Assembly (NCBI GenBank): GCA_020432595.1
Contig: JAGQGA010000058.1
Span: 1-14,997 of the forward strand
DNA from: Anaerolineales bacterium
GTDB taxonomy: Bacteria > Chloroflexota > Anaerolineae > Promineifilales > Promineifilaceae
DNA: 14,997 bases
Direction of reading: 5' to 3'
Both the position numbers and the translations under genes were made by a program. This document shows positions 1 through 6,738 of this stretch, piece after piece; position 1 is the first letter of the stretch; the number at the start of each line of letters is the position of its first letter. The notes under the pieces are model-generated. The model saw only the letters and a list, made by a program, of their open reading frames with translations. It was not told where the DNA came from and searched no databases.

Positions 1-555
1 CGACCACACCCAACAGCTTGACCCGGCTCGTATGGTATCTGGGGGTGTGGGGTGGCAGGTATTGTCGGCCGGTTGGGGCAGCGGCGGCGGTGGGGTTTGG
101 CTGTTGCCGTCGCATTGCCACGTCTGCCGGTACCACCACAACGTTTGGGCGTAATTGTAGATAGTGATGGGGCTGCTTGGGTCGTGGCTAGTGGGGTCGT
201 CATAAACGTGGGCGGCGGGGGTGCTGTCCTGGCAGCCCAGGATGGCAGTACTGTATTGGAGGAAGGTAGTGAGTTGGGTCTGCTGTTGCGTGGTGAGCTT
301 GGCGGGGGAAACGGCCGTTTTCCACTGGGTATGGTTGTAGAAGCTGGTCAGGGTGGCGGTAACGGCCGTTTGCCGCTTTCCGTCCGTTAGGCCTAAGGCC
401 AGCGTCACGACGGCCTCGTAATCGTGCCATTCCCAGTTGTAGGGGTAGGCAAAGCTGACTTGGTGAACCCGGGGGTGTGGCGGTGATGTTTTGGCTTCAA
501 CTGGCTGGCTGCCAAGCAGCAGGAACAAGAAAACAACGGATGCGGTTTGTTTCAT
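1..555 (-). CDS. Exported protein of unknown function, C-terminus beyond window
   Basis: An open frame runs without a stop from ATG at 555 to the window edge (185 codons seen). The start is supported by a good Shine-Dalgarno, AAGGAG, about 6 nt upstream. Residues 1-21 form a classical signal peptide: Lys2, a VVFLFLLLG core, and a likely cut after VEA. The rest has no motif I recognise. Cys108, 148, 167 and 181 could form disulfides in an exported protein, and residues 150-172 are proline-rich. Two AACGGCCGTT palindromes (310, 361) both encode Thr-Ala-Val. Residues about 30-148 resemble residues about 66-164 of the small exported protein at 5237-5803: FY..W.T, then Q..FL.Y..A.L, then Y....L..Y and R....C. 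The two are probably distant paralogues (my alignment by eye). The frame and export signal are secure; the function is unknown. Confidence 0.8.
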   Translation of the reverse strand, partial: MKQTASVVFLFLLLGSQPVEAKTSPPHPRVHQVSFAYPYNWEWHDYEAVVTLALGLTDGKRQTAVTATLTSFYNHTQWKTAVSPAKLTTQQQTQLTTFLQYSTAILGCQDSTPAAHVYDDPTSHDPSSPITIYNYAQTLWWYRQTWQCDGNSQTPPPPLPQPADNTCHPTPPDTIRAGSSCWVWS

Positions 556-1018
556 CAAGACTCCTTTTCTTAGATGACTGGCCTGGGAAAATGAGTGTTT
601 GTTGATATATTTTAGCACGCCTGTTCTGTTTTTGTATAATGGGGTGGCTTTATCATCTGTTTCACACAATCGCTGAGGGGTTGCTCAGATTTTGAACCGC
701 AGAGAGCGCGGAGGACGCAAAGAAAGAGAAGGAGACAAGTTGAATCTTCGCGCCTTTGCGCCTTTGCGTGAAATTCTCTGACAGACTGCTCTCAGCTTAT
801 TGGTGGTGCTTTCTCTTGGTGGGACAAGCCACAATCACTACACGTAGTATCTTTTTGTTTGTTCGGCGGCCAAACGGCCGTTTGTCGGTTCCTGACTGGC
901 CTGCTGGCAGGCGGTCGGTTGGCTGTTGGTTTGGTTGTCCATGGGCAGGATTTGGCCTTGGGGTTGACCCCATCATTGACCCTATTGGCTGAATCCTGCC
1001 CCGGAGGGTTGGCTCTGG
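556..1018. other. Intergenic region with repeat hairpin and possible lost N-terminus
   Basis: This 463-bp gap separates a minus gene from the plus-strand ATPase gene. It holds a perfect TATAAT at 635-640 on the plus strand, without a convincing -35 box. It also holds a hairpin repeat (700-780) and one AACGGCCGTT copy (873). From 772 to 1056 one plus-strand frame is free of stops. It ends inside the ATPase gene in a different frame and reads the palindrome as Thr-Ala-Val, as most real genes here do. It has no ATG. It may be a decayed or frameshifted N-terminal part of the ATPase gene, or non-coding. Confidence 0.5.
700..780. repeat. Imperfect hairpin repeat built on CGCAAAG / CTTTGCG
   Basis: The outer arms are CAGAG (700-704) and CTCTG (776-780). 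The inner arms are CGCAAAG (716-722), which can pair with CTTTGCG at 754-760 or 762-768. The purine-rich left half and the repeated CCTTTGCG right half resemble dispersed intergenic repeats that I recall from Chloroflexota and cyanobacteria (from memory, not searched). It has no T-tract, so a terminator role is not evident. Confidence 0.55.
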
Positions 1019-2452
1019 ATGCGTCTGTTGGTGACGGGCAAGACGCGCTCGGGTAAGAGTAGTTTTCTCCATCTCTTTCTGGCTCATGCGCTGCGCTGTC
1101 GCTGGCGGCAGGTTATTCTGCTGGATGGCAAGGGGGTGGAGCTAACTCCCTATCGGGGACAAACGGTGGTGTCGGCACTCAATGGGCAGGCGGCTGCGGT
1201 TCACTATGCGGGGCCGAATGCGCTAGATAAGTGGGAGTTGCTGTTGGCGGATGTGTCTACGGGGCTGGCTCACCGCTTTGCGACGCTGCATGAGCGGGGG
1301 CTGCGGGCGGCTGATGTGGCTGACCCGCGTGTGCTGCTGGTGATTGATGAGGTGCAGGTGGGGTGTCGGGATGCCCAGCATGGCAAGGGGATTAAGCAGG
1401 CGTTGACCCATATTGCGGAGCAGTCGGCGGCGTTGGGGGATGTGGTGGTGCTGACGTGCCAGCGGGAGCAGAACAGCTTGCCGCCAGCGGTGCGCTGGAA
1501 CTGTAATGCGCGGCTGCGGATGTTGGGGCATGGCTATTTTAACTATCTTCCTGACGGCCGGCCGCAGTTGTCGGGGCGGCTGCCGTATCGCACGCCGGAG
1601 GAGGTGTTGGGGAGGCTGTCGGAGCCGCTGCTGGGGGAAACGGCCGTTGCGGCGGACAATTTGCTGGCGGTGTTGGGGGTGGCTCATGGGGATGACCAGG
1701 TGACGGAACGGGCAAATGCGACGCTGTATTTGGGTGGCGATGGCTGTGGCAAGACGTATGCGCTGCAGCAGCATCCCAGCCCTGGCTGTGTACGGCGTGT
1801 CTATGTGGATCTTCAGGATGCTCATCGGAGCTGGCTGAGCGATATTGTGGAGCAGTGTGGGGCGGCGGTGCCGCCTCGTTCGACGGTGGCGCAACTGCAG
1901 GAGTTGGCGGCTTTGGCGGTACGGGCGGAGCCAACGGCGTTGTTGCTTGATAATGTGGATACGGCACCGATGAAGGCACGGGCTTCGCTGATGGGGTTGA
2001 TTACGGCAGCAGCGGTGGTGGCGCTGGCGGCGCATCCGCCGGAAACGGCCGTTTTGCAGCGCAAGATTCACCCGTTTATTAGCCGTTGTCGGGTGGTGCG
2101 GCTGGCACCTTTGTCACCAGAGGCGGCAACGGCGTTGGCCGATGCCTCGCTGCCCGAAACTATTCCACACCGGCGGGCGACGCGGCGGCGGATTGTGACG
2201 ATGGGGCAGGGTCATCCGGCGACGATTGTGGCGCTGTGTCATCAGGCCAAGGAGGGGACGCTGCCGGAGCTGCGTCATTTGGAGCATACGCCACGGCGGT
2301 TTAATTTGGTGTGGGTGCTGCTAATTCCGGTGATTGTGCTGCTGCTGGTTTGGCGCTATCGGCTGGACAGCTATCTGGCGAGTGCGCTGCTGATTACGGC
2401 ATTGATGCTGCTGCGGCCGCTTATCTATCGCAGCGTCCGTCAGACGACGTAG
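1019..2452 (+). CDS. FtsK/HerA-like ATPase fused to a second AAA ATPase with C-terminal membrane helices
   Basis: This 477-residue protein has two nucleotide-binding sites. Domain 1 has Walker A GKTRSGKS (7-14), then ILLDGKGVEL (33-42), very like the FtsK/SpoIIIE segment around D-x-K-x-VEL, and Walker B VLLVIDE (105-111). This points to a double-stranded DNA pump or conjugation-type motor. Domain 2 has Walker A GGDGCGKT (239-246), Walker B ALLLDNVD (307-314) and a late GHPATIVALC (398-407) that resembles the end of ExeA/TniB-type AAA domains. Two hydrophobic helices follow (about 430-445 and 452-468), so the C-terminus is probably in the membrane. The start at ATG 1019 follows GGAGGG by about 11 nt. 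However, Walker A lies only six residues in, whereas FtsK-type domains normally have a strand and more before it, so the true N-terminus may be upstream. It stands alone; no conjugation relaxase is seen. The ATPase assignment is firm, the cellular role inferred. Confidence 0.8.
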   Translation: MRLLVTGKTRSGKSSFLHLFLAHALRCRWRQVILLDGKGVELTPYRGQTVVSALNGQAAAVHYAGPNALDKWELLLADVSTGLAHRFATLHERGLRAADVADPRVLLVIDEVQVGCRDAQHGKGIKQALTHIAEQSAALGDVVVLTCQREQNSLPPAVRWNCNARLRMLGHGYFNYLPDGRPQLSGRLPYRTPEEVLGRLSEPLLGETAVAADNLLAVLGVAHGDDQVTERANATLYLGGDGCGKTYALQQHPSPGCVRRVYVDLQDAHRSWLSDIVEQCGAAVPPRSTVAQLQELAALAVRAEPTALLLDNVDTAPMKARASLMGLITAAAVVALAAHPPETAVLQRKIHPFISRCRVVRLAPLSPEAATALADASLPETIPHRRATRRRIVTMGQGHPATIVALCHQAKEGTLPELRHLEHTPRRFNLVWVLLIPVIVLLLVWRYRLDSYLASALLITALMLLRPLIYRSVRQTT

Positions 2453-2600
2453 TGGCTTGTTGGAGGGGTTCAAATGGGACGCGGACAAACGCGAACGAAC
2501 GCGGATGGGGGTGAATGAATACGGGTTTTTTTAGCCTTTATTGGCAAAAAGCGGTCATCTGAGTGTTGCGTGTGTTTTCTGGGTTTGTGTTGCCAGAACG

Positions 2601-2668
2601 GTAAACACGGATAGAAGGAACACGAATCTCCATTATTTTCATCTGTGTTCTTTCGTATCCGTGTTTAC
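2601..2668. repeat. Long inverted repeat, 13-bp perfect outer arms
   Basis: GTAAACACGGATA (2601-2613) is the exact reverse complement of 2656-2668. Pairing continues imperfectly inward (AGGAACACGAAT against the complement of ATCTGTGTTCTTTCG), so the hairpin has arms of nearly 30 nt. It lies about 150 nt after the ATPase gene. It could end transcription, although there is no U-tract. It looks more like a dispersed intergenic repeat. Confidence 0.6.
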
Positions 2669-2864
2669 GGCACTGCTTATTGGGGGCACAGACGTGTCAT
2701 GATGAGGACATGAATGAGGTGTCAGTTGCTCAACAAACGGCCGTTCCTCCCATCAGCATTCGTTTGCCCATCTCCCCTACCAACGACAGTGCTCCCTTCT
2801 ATGCCCAGTTATTCCCGCACACAACTGCTTTCTCCACAAATAGGAGTTTCCACTATCACTTACA

Positions 2865-3080
2865 AACGGCCGTTCCTAGCTCAATCTACAGGTATCTCAG
2901 CAAACGGCCGTTCCCCCCACAAACAATGGCTTTCATTCCTACCCTTGTAAATGACATCTCGCCACTTATGGACGATTGTTCTGGTTCACAACGGTTTTAC
3001 CTACAACTAGGGTTCCTTTTGCCACGACTGCCAACGGCCGTTCTTGGCTCAATTTATGCGTGTCTCGGCAAACGGGCGTT
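2865..3080. repeat. Duplicated 48-bp module bounded by AACGGCCGTT-type palindromes
   Basis: Copy A (2865-2912) begins and ends with AACGGCCGTT. Copy B (3033-3080) begins with AACGGCCGTT and ends with the one-base variant AACGGGCGTT. In both copies the two palindromes start exactly 38 bp apart. The spacer is alike: TCCTAGCTCAATCTACAGG in A, TCTTGGCTCAATTTATGCG in B. The copies start 168 bp apart, and similarity continues a little beyond (CCCCACAA). A third, shortened relative may start at 2736. This is a duplicated unit rather than independent palindromes. Confidence 0.65.
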
Positions 3081-3140
3081 TGCCCCACAACCAAAGCACT
3101 ACCCCCACAGCCTTACCAAACAGCCACATACCCACGTACC

Positions 3141-3237
3141 GCTACACCCAACCCACCACACCCCACTCCCCACTCCCCACCATTCTTCCACCCCCCTGCC
3201 CCCCTGCTCCTCATCTCCCCTGCTCCCCTGCACCCCA
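3141..3237. repeat. Pyrimidine-rich low-complexity tract, copy 1 (intergenic)
   Basis: The plus strand is almost only C and T with some A, built from CCCCACTCC and CTCCCCTGC units. The same unit order returns at 4691-4790 and 5255-5413. It precedes the start codon at 3297 by 60 nt. It resembles the CCCCACT-type short tandem repeats known from filamentous cyanobacteria; that comparison is from memory. Confidence 0.7.
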
Positions 3238-3296
3238 ACAGGCTCCAGACAAAAAACGCCCTTAGGGAGCGTGCAGCCTGTTGGGGTCGCTAGATA

Positions 3297-5231
3297 ATGC
3301 GACGGCTATTCAACGCTCAGGGACCGCTTATCCACCTTATGGCAGGGCTGCTAACACCTGTCTGGTTCTACAGTTGGCAGGCGGAACGGCCGCAGCTGGG
3401 GGTGCTGCTCTTGGCGGGGTTCTTTGCTTTGCTGCCGGATGTGGATTCGCAGGCGTCGGTGCTGGGGCGGCTGCTGCCGTTTCTCAGTCGGCCGCTGGAG
3501 CAGCGGTTTGGGCATCGGCAGGTGACGCATTCGTTGCTGGCGTTGGTACTGGTAGGTGGGGTGACGTGGGCAGTGTTTGGGGCAGGTTGGTGGCTGCTAA
3601 CGGCGGCGTATGGGTCGCATTTGTTGGTGGATATGCTGGTGGGGTTTGTGGGGGTGCCGCTGCTGTGGCCGAACCAGACGCGCTTTTATCTGATTCGCCT
3701 GCGGCCGCTGTCGCTGCAGGAGTTGGGGTTGGGGGTGGTATTGGGTGGCTTATTACTGCTGCCACTGCGGCCGGCAGGGCGGGAGTTTGCCACGGGGTTG
3801 CTGCCGCAAGAGGATTTGGTGATTCAGCCGACACCGTCGCCGACAGCGACCGCGACACCCACGGCCACGCCGCAGGTGGTGGTGGTGGCAGTGGGCAATG
3901 TCTATGATTTGGCGGGGGAGATTGTGGTGCAGGTGGGGGAATGGGTGGTGCCGGGGCAGCTGCTGGCGGATTTGGCGACGCAGCGCCGGTTGCAGCGGCC
4001 GACGGCGACGGCGACACCGACAGCCACAGCCGTTTCGGAGGCAACCTTGGCGGCAGCTTGGCCGACGGTTGACCCGTGGCGGCTGCGGGCAATTGAGAAT
4101 GATTTGGAGCTGGCGCAGGCGCATTACCATAGTGTGATTGCTACAGGAACACCGAACCCGACGTATGTGGCGCGGTTGGCGGCTTTTCCGCCGCAGCTGC
4201 AGGAGCGGCGGGATTGTGTGGCGCGGGAGGGGGTGGATTCTGACCCTGGCTGGCGTTGTCAGCAGGAGCTGCAGCAGTTGGAGGCGGAGATGGGACATTG
4301 GGCGGTATTGGCGCAGCCGAGCCAGCCGGACCCGCTGCTGGTGCAGATTGCCCGTGAACGGTATGACGCGGCGGTGATTGCCTATAACCAGCAAATGGCG
4401 GCGTTAACACCGGTGGCTACGGCGACGCCGGTGCTGACGGAGGTGCTGGTAGCAACGGCCGTTTTTCCCCCTACCCCACTGTGCGATACGGCCATTTGTC
4501 TCCCAGCCCATGACCCCACAGTAGTGCGCTCACTCATTGCCGGGCAGGTCATTGCCATTGACATTGCTACCATCCGGGGCAACGCTGCCACCGTTAACAT
4601 TTCGATTCGTTTGGATAGTAGCCACAATGCGGCTCCCCCTGAAGGCAAAGAAAAAGTCCCACAAAATGCGGTTGGCATTACTACGAAGGCGCACACTCCC
4701 ACTCCCCAACTCTCTACTCTCTACGCCCCCACACCACCGCTCCCTGTCCTTCCTTTACCCCTGCTACCCAGCCCCCCTGCTCCCCCGCTCTCGACCCATC
4801 TCATTCCCGCCACCGTGCAGCGGGTCATTGACGGCGACACCATTCATGTGCATCTTGAAGCTAGCACAGAAGAAACGGTTCGGTTGCTCGGCGTAGATAC
4901 ACCAGAGACGGTTCATCCGAGCAAAGCGGTGGGTTGTTTTGGTCAAGAGGCAAGCCAGTTTACAGCCAGCACTTTGCCCCCCGGCACGGCCGTTTGGCTG
5001 GAGCTGGATGAGCAGACGGGGGAACGGGATATTTACGGCCGTTTATTAGCGCATCTGTGGGTTGAGACGAACAGACAAAAGCATCTGTTCAACCTCGACC
5101 TCCTCAACCTTGGCTATGCCACCCACAACGATTACGGCAACCCCAGCCGCTATAGTGACCTTTATGCCGCCACCGCTGCGGCCGCCCAGCAAGCAGGCAC
5201 CGGTCTCTGGTCAGCCTGCCCACAGGAATAA
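3297..5231 (+). CDS. YdjM-like membrane domain fused to HlyD/lipoyl-like region and Staphylococcal-nuclease domain
   Basis: This 644-residue fusion has three parts. (a) Residues 1-165: several membrane helices with D48/D50, H73, H78 and GSHLLVD (106-112), matching the YdjM/DUF457 family of membrane-bound, putatively metal-dependent hydrolases. (b) After a TATATPT linker, residues 202-228 (VGEWVVPGQLLADL) look like half of a barrel-sandwich lipoyl fold. A helical segment follows (about 265-372), then a possible second half (414-438), the arrangement of HlyD-type adaptor proteins. (c) After a proline-rich linker (465-500), residues 505-641 are a thermonuclease domain with all key residues: IDGDT (511-515), RLLGVDTPE (529-537) and DIYGR (578-582). 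The nuclease is probably outside the cytoplasmic membrane, anchored by part (a). No internal ATG lies before the nuclease part, so the fusion appears genuine. The start ATG 3297 has only a weak GGGG upstream. The next gene starts 5 nt after its stop. Confidence 0.8.
   Translation: MRRLFNAQGPLIHLMAGLLTPVWFYSWQAERPQLGVLLLAGFFALLPDVDSQASVLGRLLPFLSRPLEQRFGHRQVTHSLLALVLVGGVTWAVFGAGWWLLTAAYGSHLLVDMLVGFVGVPLLWPNQTRFYLIRLRPLSLQELGLGVVLGGLLLLPLRPAGREFATGLLPQEDLVIQPTPSPTATATPTATPQVVVVAVGNVYDLAGEIVVQVGEWVVPGQLLADLATQRRLQRPTATATPTATAVSEATLAAAWPTVDPWRLRAIENDLELAQAHYHSVIATGTPNPTYVARLAAFPPQLQERRDCVAREGVDSDPGWRCQQELQQLEAEMGHWAVLAQPSQPDPLLVQIARERYDAAVIAYNQQMAALTPVATATPVLTEVLVATAVFPPTPLCDTAICLPAHDPTVVRSLIAGQVIAIDIATIRGNAATVNISIRLDSSHNAAPPEGKEKVPQNAVGITTKAHTPTPQLSTLYAPTPPLPVLPLPLLPSPPAPPLSTHLIPATVQRVIDGDTIHVHLEASTEETVRLLGVDTPETVHPSKAVGCFGQEASQFTASTLPPGTAVWLELDEQTGERDIYGRLLAHLWVETNRQKHLFNLDLLNLGYATHNDYGNPSRYSDLYAATAAAAQQAGTGLWSACPQE
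4691..4790. repeat. Pyrimidine-rich tract, copy 2 (inside a gene)
   Basis: This copy of the CACTCCC / CCCCTGCT tract is read in frame inside the fusion gene. It encodes most of its Pro/Leu/Thr-rich linker (residues about 466-498) between the lipoyl-like region and the nuclease. Base composition changes sharply at its edges, which suggests insertion or expansion of a repeat. Confidence 0.7.
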
Positions 5232-5236
5232 CACCT

Positions 5237-5803
5237 ATGCGAAGCAACCTCTTCTTTCAACTCCCCATCCTCCTCCTCACATTCATCCTCTTCCCCTCTC
5301 CCCTGCTCCCTCTCTCCCCTGCACCCCTGCTTCTTCACACCCCACTCCCCACACCCCACACCCTACTCTCCACGCCCCACAATTCGTCCTCTCCCCTGCT
5401 CCCTCTCCCCCCTGCCTCCTGCTCGCCCTACGTCGCCCCATTGCTCATCTATTACGGCTACACCCAATATCCGTCAGCCCATACCATCGCCTTAACGGCC
5501 GTTTTCAACCCCGACGACATCCTCTTTGACCGCACTTTCTACACAGTAAACGGCCGTTCTTGGGTCACCGACCTCATCCCCGGCGATGCGACTTGCCCCG
5601 CCCAAATCCAAATGTTCCTTGACTACACCCTTGCCACCCTCAACACGGGCAGACCGCCGTTCCTCTATACCCAGGGCCATAACCTTGCGGCCTACACCGC
5701 CTTTCTGCGCCGAACACACCAGCTATGTAGCGAACAGGCCATGCAGCAAACGGGCTGTCGGCTGCGGCATCTCTATTTACCTATACTGCGGGCAGAGAAT
5801 TGA
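5237..5803 (+). CDS. Small exported protein of unknown function, repeat-derived N-terminus
   Basis: This 188-residue protein starts at ATG 5237, 5 nt after the stop of the nuclease fusion. AGGA inside the end of that gene serves as ribosome-binding site, so the two are probably translated from one mRNA. Residues 1-33 form a long hydrophobic, signal-peptide-like segment. Residues 34-62 are a Pro/Ser/Thr-rich stretch. Residues 8-60 are encoded by the pyrimidine-rich repeat. The globular part (about 63-188) has Cys120, 164 and 174 and no motif I know. It resembles the exported protein at 1-555 (shared FY..W.T, Q..FL.Y..A.L and Y....L..Y blocks). PASC at 59-62 is a poor lipobox and too far from the N-terminus to count. 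Two palindromes fall inside (5494 as LTAV, 5549 as VNGRS). The gene is likely real; its role is unknown, perhaps linked to the surface nuclease. Confidence 0.65.
   Translation: MRSNLFFQLPILLLTFILFPSPLLPLSPAPLLLHTPLPTPHTLLSTPHNSSSPLLPLPPASCSPYVAPLLIYYGYTQYPSAHTIALTAVFNPDDILFDRTFYTVNGRSWVTDLIPGDATCPAQIQMFLDYTLATLNTGRPPFLYTQGHNLAAYTAFLRRTHQLCSEQAMQQTGCRLRHLYLPILRAEN
5255..5413. repeat. Pyrimidine-rich tract, copy 3 (inside a gene)
   Basis: This is the longest copy of the CT-rich tract, with CTCCCCTGCTCCC and CACACCCCACTCCCC units in an order close to copy 1. Read in frame, it supplies the hydrophobic and proline-rich N-terminal third of the exported protein at 5237-5803. The codon and amino-acid composition of this part differs clearly from the rest of the gene. 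Confidence 0.7.
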
Positions 5804-5804
5804 A

Positions 5805-5836
5805 AAACGGCCGTTTGTCTCTACAAACGGCCGTTT
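5805..5836. terminator. Perfect hairpin made of two AACGGCCGTT copies between convergent genes
   Basis: The arms are AAACGGCCGTTTGT (5805-5818) and its exact reverse complement (5823-5836), with loop CTCT. It starts 2 nt after the stop of the plus-strand gene and lies about 80 nt past the end of the minus-strand operon, a position fitting a two-way terminator. Each arm contains one AACGGCCGTT, itself a palindrome. The following GTTT/TCAAC is only weakly U-like, so intrinsic termination is an inference. A second, weaker pairing (AAGGTGCA 5856-5863 with TGCACCTT 5905-5912) lies in the same gap. Confidence 0.6.
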
Positions 5837-5914
5837 CAACGATAGGTACACGCCAAAGGTGCAACTCCTATGCGAATAATCTTGATGGATTCATCCGCAA
5901 AACCTGCACCTTAT

Positions 5915-6727
5915 TCAAAACCCATCCTTTGTGTTTAGCTGCGCTAGCCACTCCCCCAGCCAGGCCATCGCATCTTCAAACTTTGCCACTGGCAGCATCT
6001 TATACCCTGTAATGTCGTACCGTCGATACAACTCTCCATACACGCCCCCATACTCATTCCGCCGTGTCTGCTTGCTTAGTGCCATCGCCACCGCCTTCAC
6101 CGCCTGCGAAAGTTGACTAGCTTGGGCTTCGGTAACAAACCGTTCGGCATGTCCAAGCTGCGCCTCAATAGACTCCAGCCGTTCCGAATGCTGCTGTAGT
6201 TGGCGCGTATGATCCTCTAATTCAGCACGCAGCAGAAGCTGATTGCGTGCCAGTCGCAAAACGGCTTGGGCCATTTTGTAAGCGTTAGCCTCTGGTGTAT
6301 CCTGCTCAAGCAATGCCTCAAAGGTAGGGTCAGTAGTCAAGCCCCCCATCTGGAATGCTTCATACAACACCCGATAGCATTCTAGCTGGTATCGTACCAA
6401 GCGATCCTGAACTTCGGGCTTGACGCGACTGGCCTGTATACCAAATAACCATCCATTCAAAAATTCCAACGGCAAACACAACATGCTAATTTGCCGCGCA
6501 CGATTTTGTTCTATCCGTGTAACACGGACGTTACTCGCAATTCGGGATAACACTAAATCGCGATTAATACGGTCATTTTGCCCTGTCCAACTCACACCAA
6601 GCAATTCACAAATGGGTCTTATTGGCACAAATATCCGTCCATCTTCTAGACGAACGGCCGTTACCTCATCGTCATAAAACAACACCTGCTTTTGTTCAAC
6701 CGGGGTTAACGCCCTTGCTTCATCCAT
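5915..6727 (-). CDS. Phage antirepressor-like protein (P22 Ant N-terminal and ORF6C-like domains)
   Basis: This 270-residue protein starts at ATG 6727, with AGGAT repeats upstream as a modest ribosome-binding site. Residues about 12-125 match the P22-antirepressor N-terminal family: FYDDEVTAV, GRIFVPIRPICELLGVSW, then LPLEFLNGWLFGI and a helix with VRYQLECYRVLYEAF. Residues 155-195 are probably coiled coil (Leu/Gln/Glu-rich). Residues about 195-262 fit the ORF6C-type domain (VYGELYRRYDITGYKMLP, FEDAMAWL). Such proteins bind or titrate repressors in phages and plasmids. It is the last gene of the parA operon, 11 nt after the RHH gene. Its presence beside partition genes points to a phage-like or plasmid-like origin. 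It may regulate the operon; that is inference. Confidence 0.8.
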   Translation of the reverse strand: MDEARALTPVEQKQVLFYDDEVTAVRLEDGRIFVPIRPICELLGVSWTGQNDRINRDLVLSRIASNVRVTRIEQNRARQISMLCLPLEFLNGWLFGIQASRVKPEVQDRLVRYQLECYRVLYEAFQMGGLTTDPTFEALLEQDTPEANAYKMAQAVLRLARNQLLLRAELEDHTRQLQQHSERLESIEAQLGHAERFVTEAQASQLSQAVKAVAMALSKQTRRNEYGGVYGELYRRYDITGYKMLPVAKFEDAMAWLGEWLAQLNTKDGF

Positions 6728-6738
6728 ATCATCCTATC

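Larger units (their letters stand above)
2453..3296. other. 844-bp repeat-rich gap without a convincing gene
   Basis: From left to right this gap holds: a short stretch rich in ACGCG units (about 2476-2505); a long inverted repeat (2601-2668); four AACGGCCGTT palindromes (2736, 2865, 2903, 3033) in a duplicated module; and a pyrimidine-rich tract (3141-3237). Open frames cross it, but their translations are made of these repeats (repeated TAVP and KRPF blocks, then a Pro/His/Thr/Ser-rich tail) and none has a Shine-Dalgarno. I therefore call it non-coding. A long leader or non-coding RNA for the gene at 3297 cannot be excluded. Confidence 0.6.

Noticed and set aside
200..430. Short minus-strand frame inside the left-edge gene
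   Set aside because: It lies in a different frame from the gene 1-555, which has a start, ribosome-binding site and signal peptide; the other is a shadow.
756..992. Plus-strand frame before the FtsK-like gene
   Set aside because: Trp- and Arg-rich composition, no ribosome-binding site and the unfavoured Asn-Gly-Arg reading of the palindrome make it a poor gene; the other frame (772-1056) is a better candidate for lost coding sequence.
1223..2071. Long minus-strand frame of 282 codons opposite the FtsK-like gene
   Set aside because: Very rich in Arg, His, Gln and Pro, as expected for the antisense of a GC-rich gene; the plus strand carries two clear P-loop domains.
2865..3080. Repeat spacing suggestive of a CRISPR array
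   Set aside because: Only two full units, spaced unevenly with respect to the other copies, with similar rather than unique spacers and no cas genes; it is a duplicated palindrome module.
2680..3297. Open frame of 205 codons in the gap before the nuclease fusion
   Set aside because: Its product consists of translated palindrome modules and the pyrimidine tract, it has no ribosome-binding site, and overlapping frames give equally long repeat-made products.
4382..4702. Minus-strand frames opposite the nuclease fusion
   Set aside because: The plus strand here is fixed by recognisable domains on both sides of this part, with no break in the frame.
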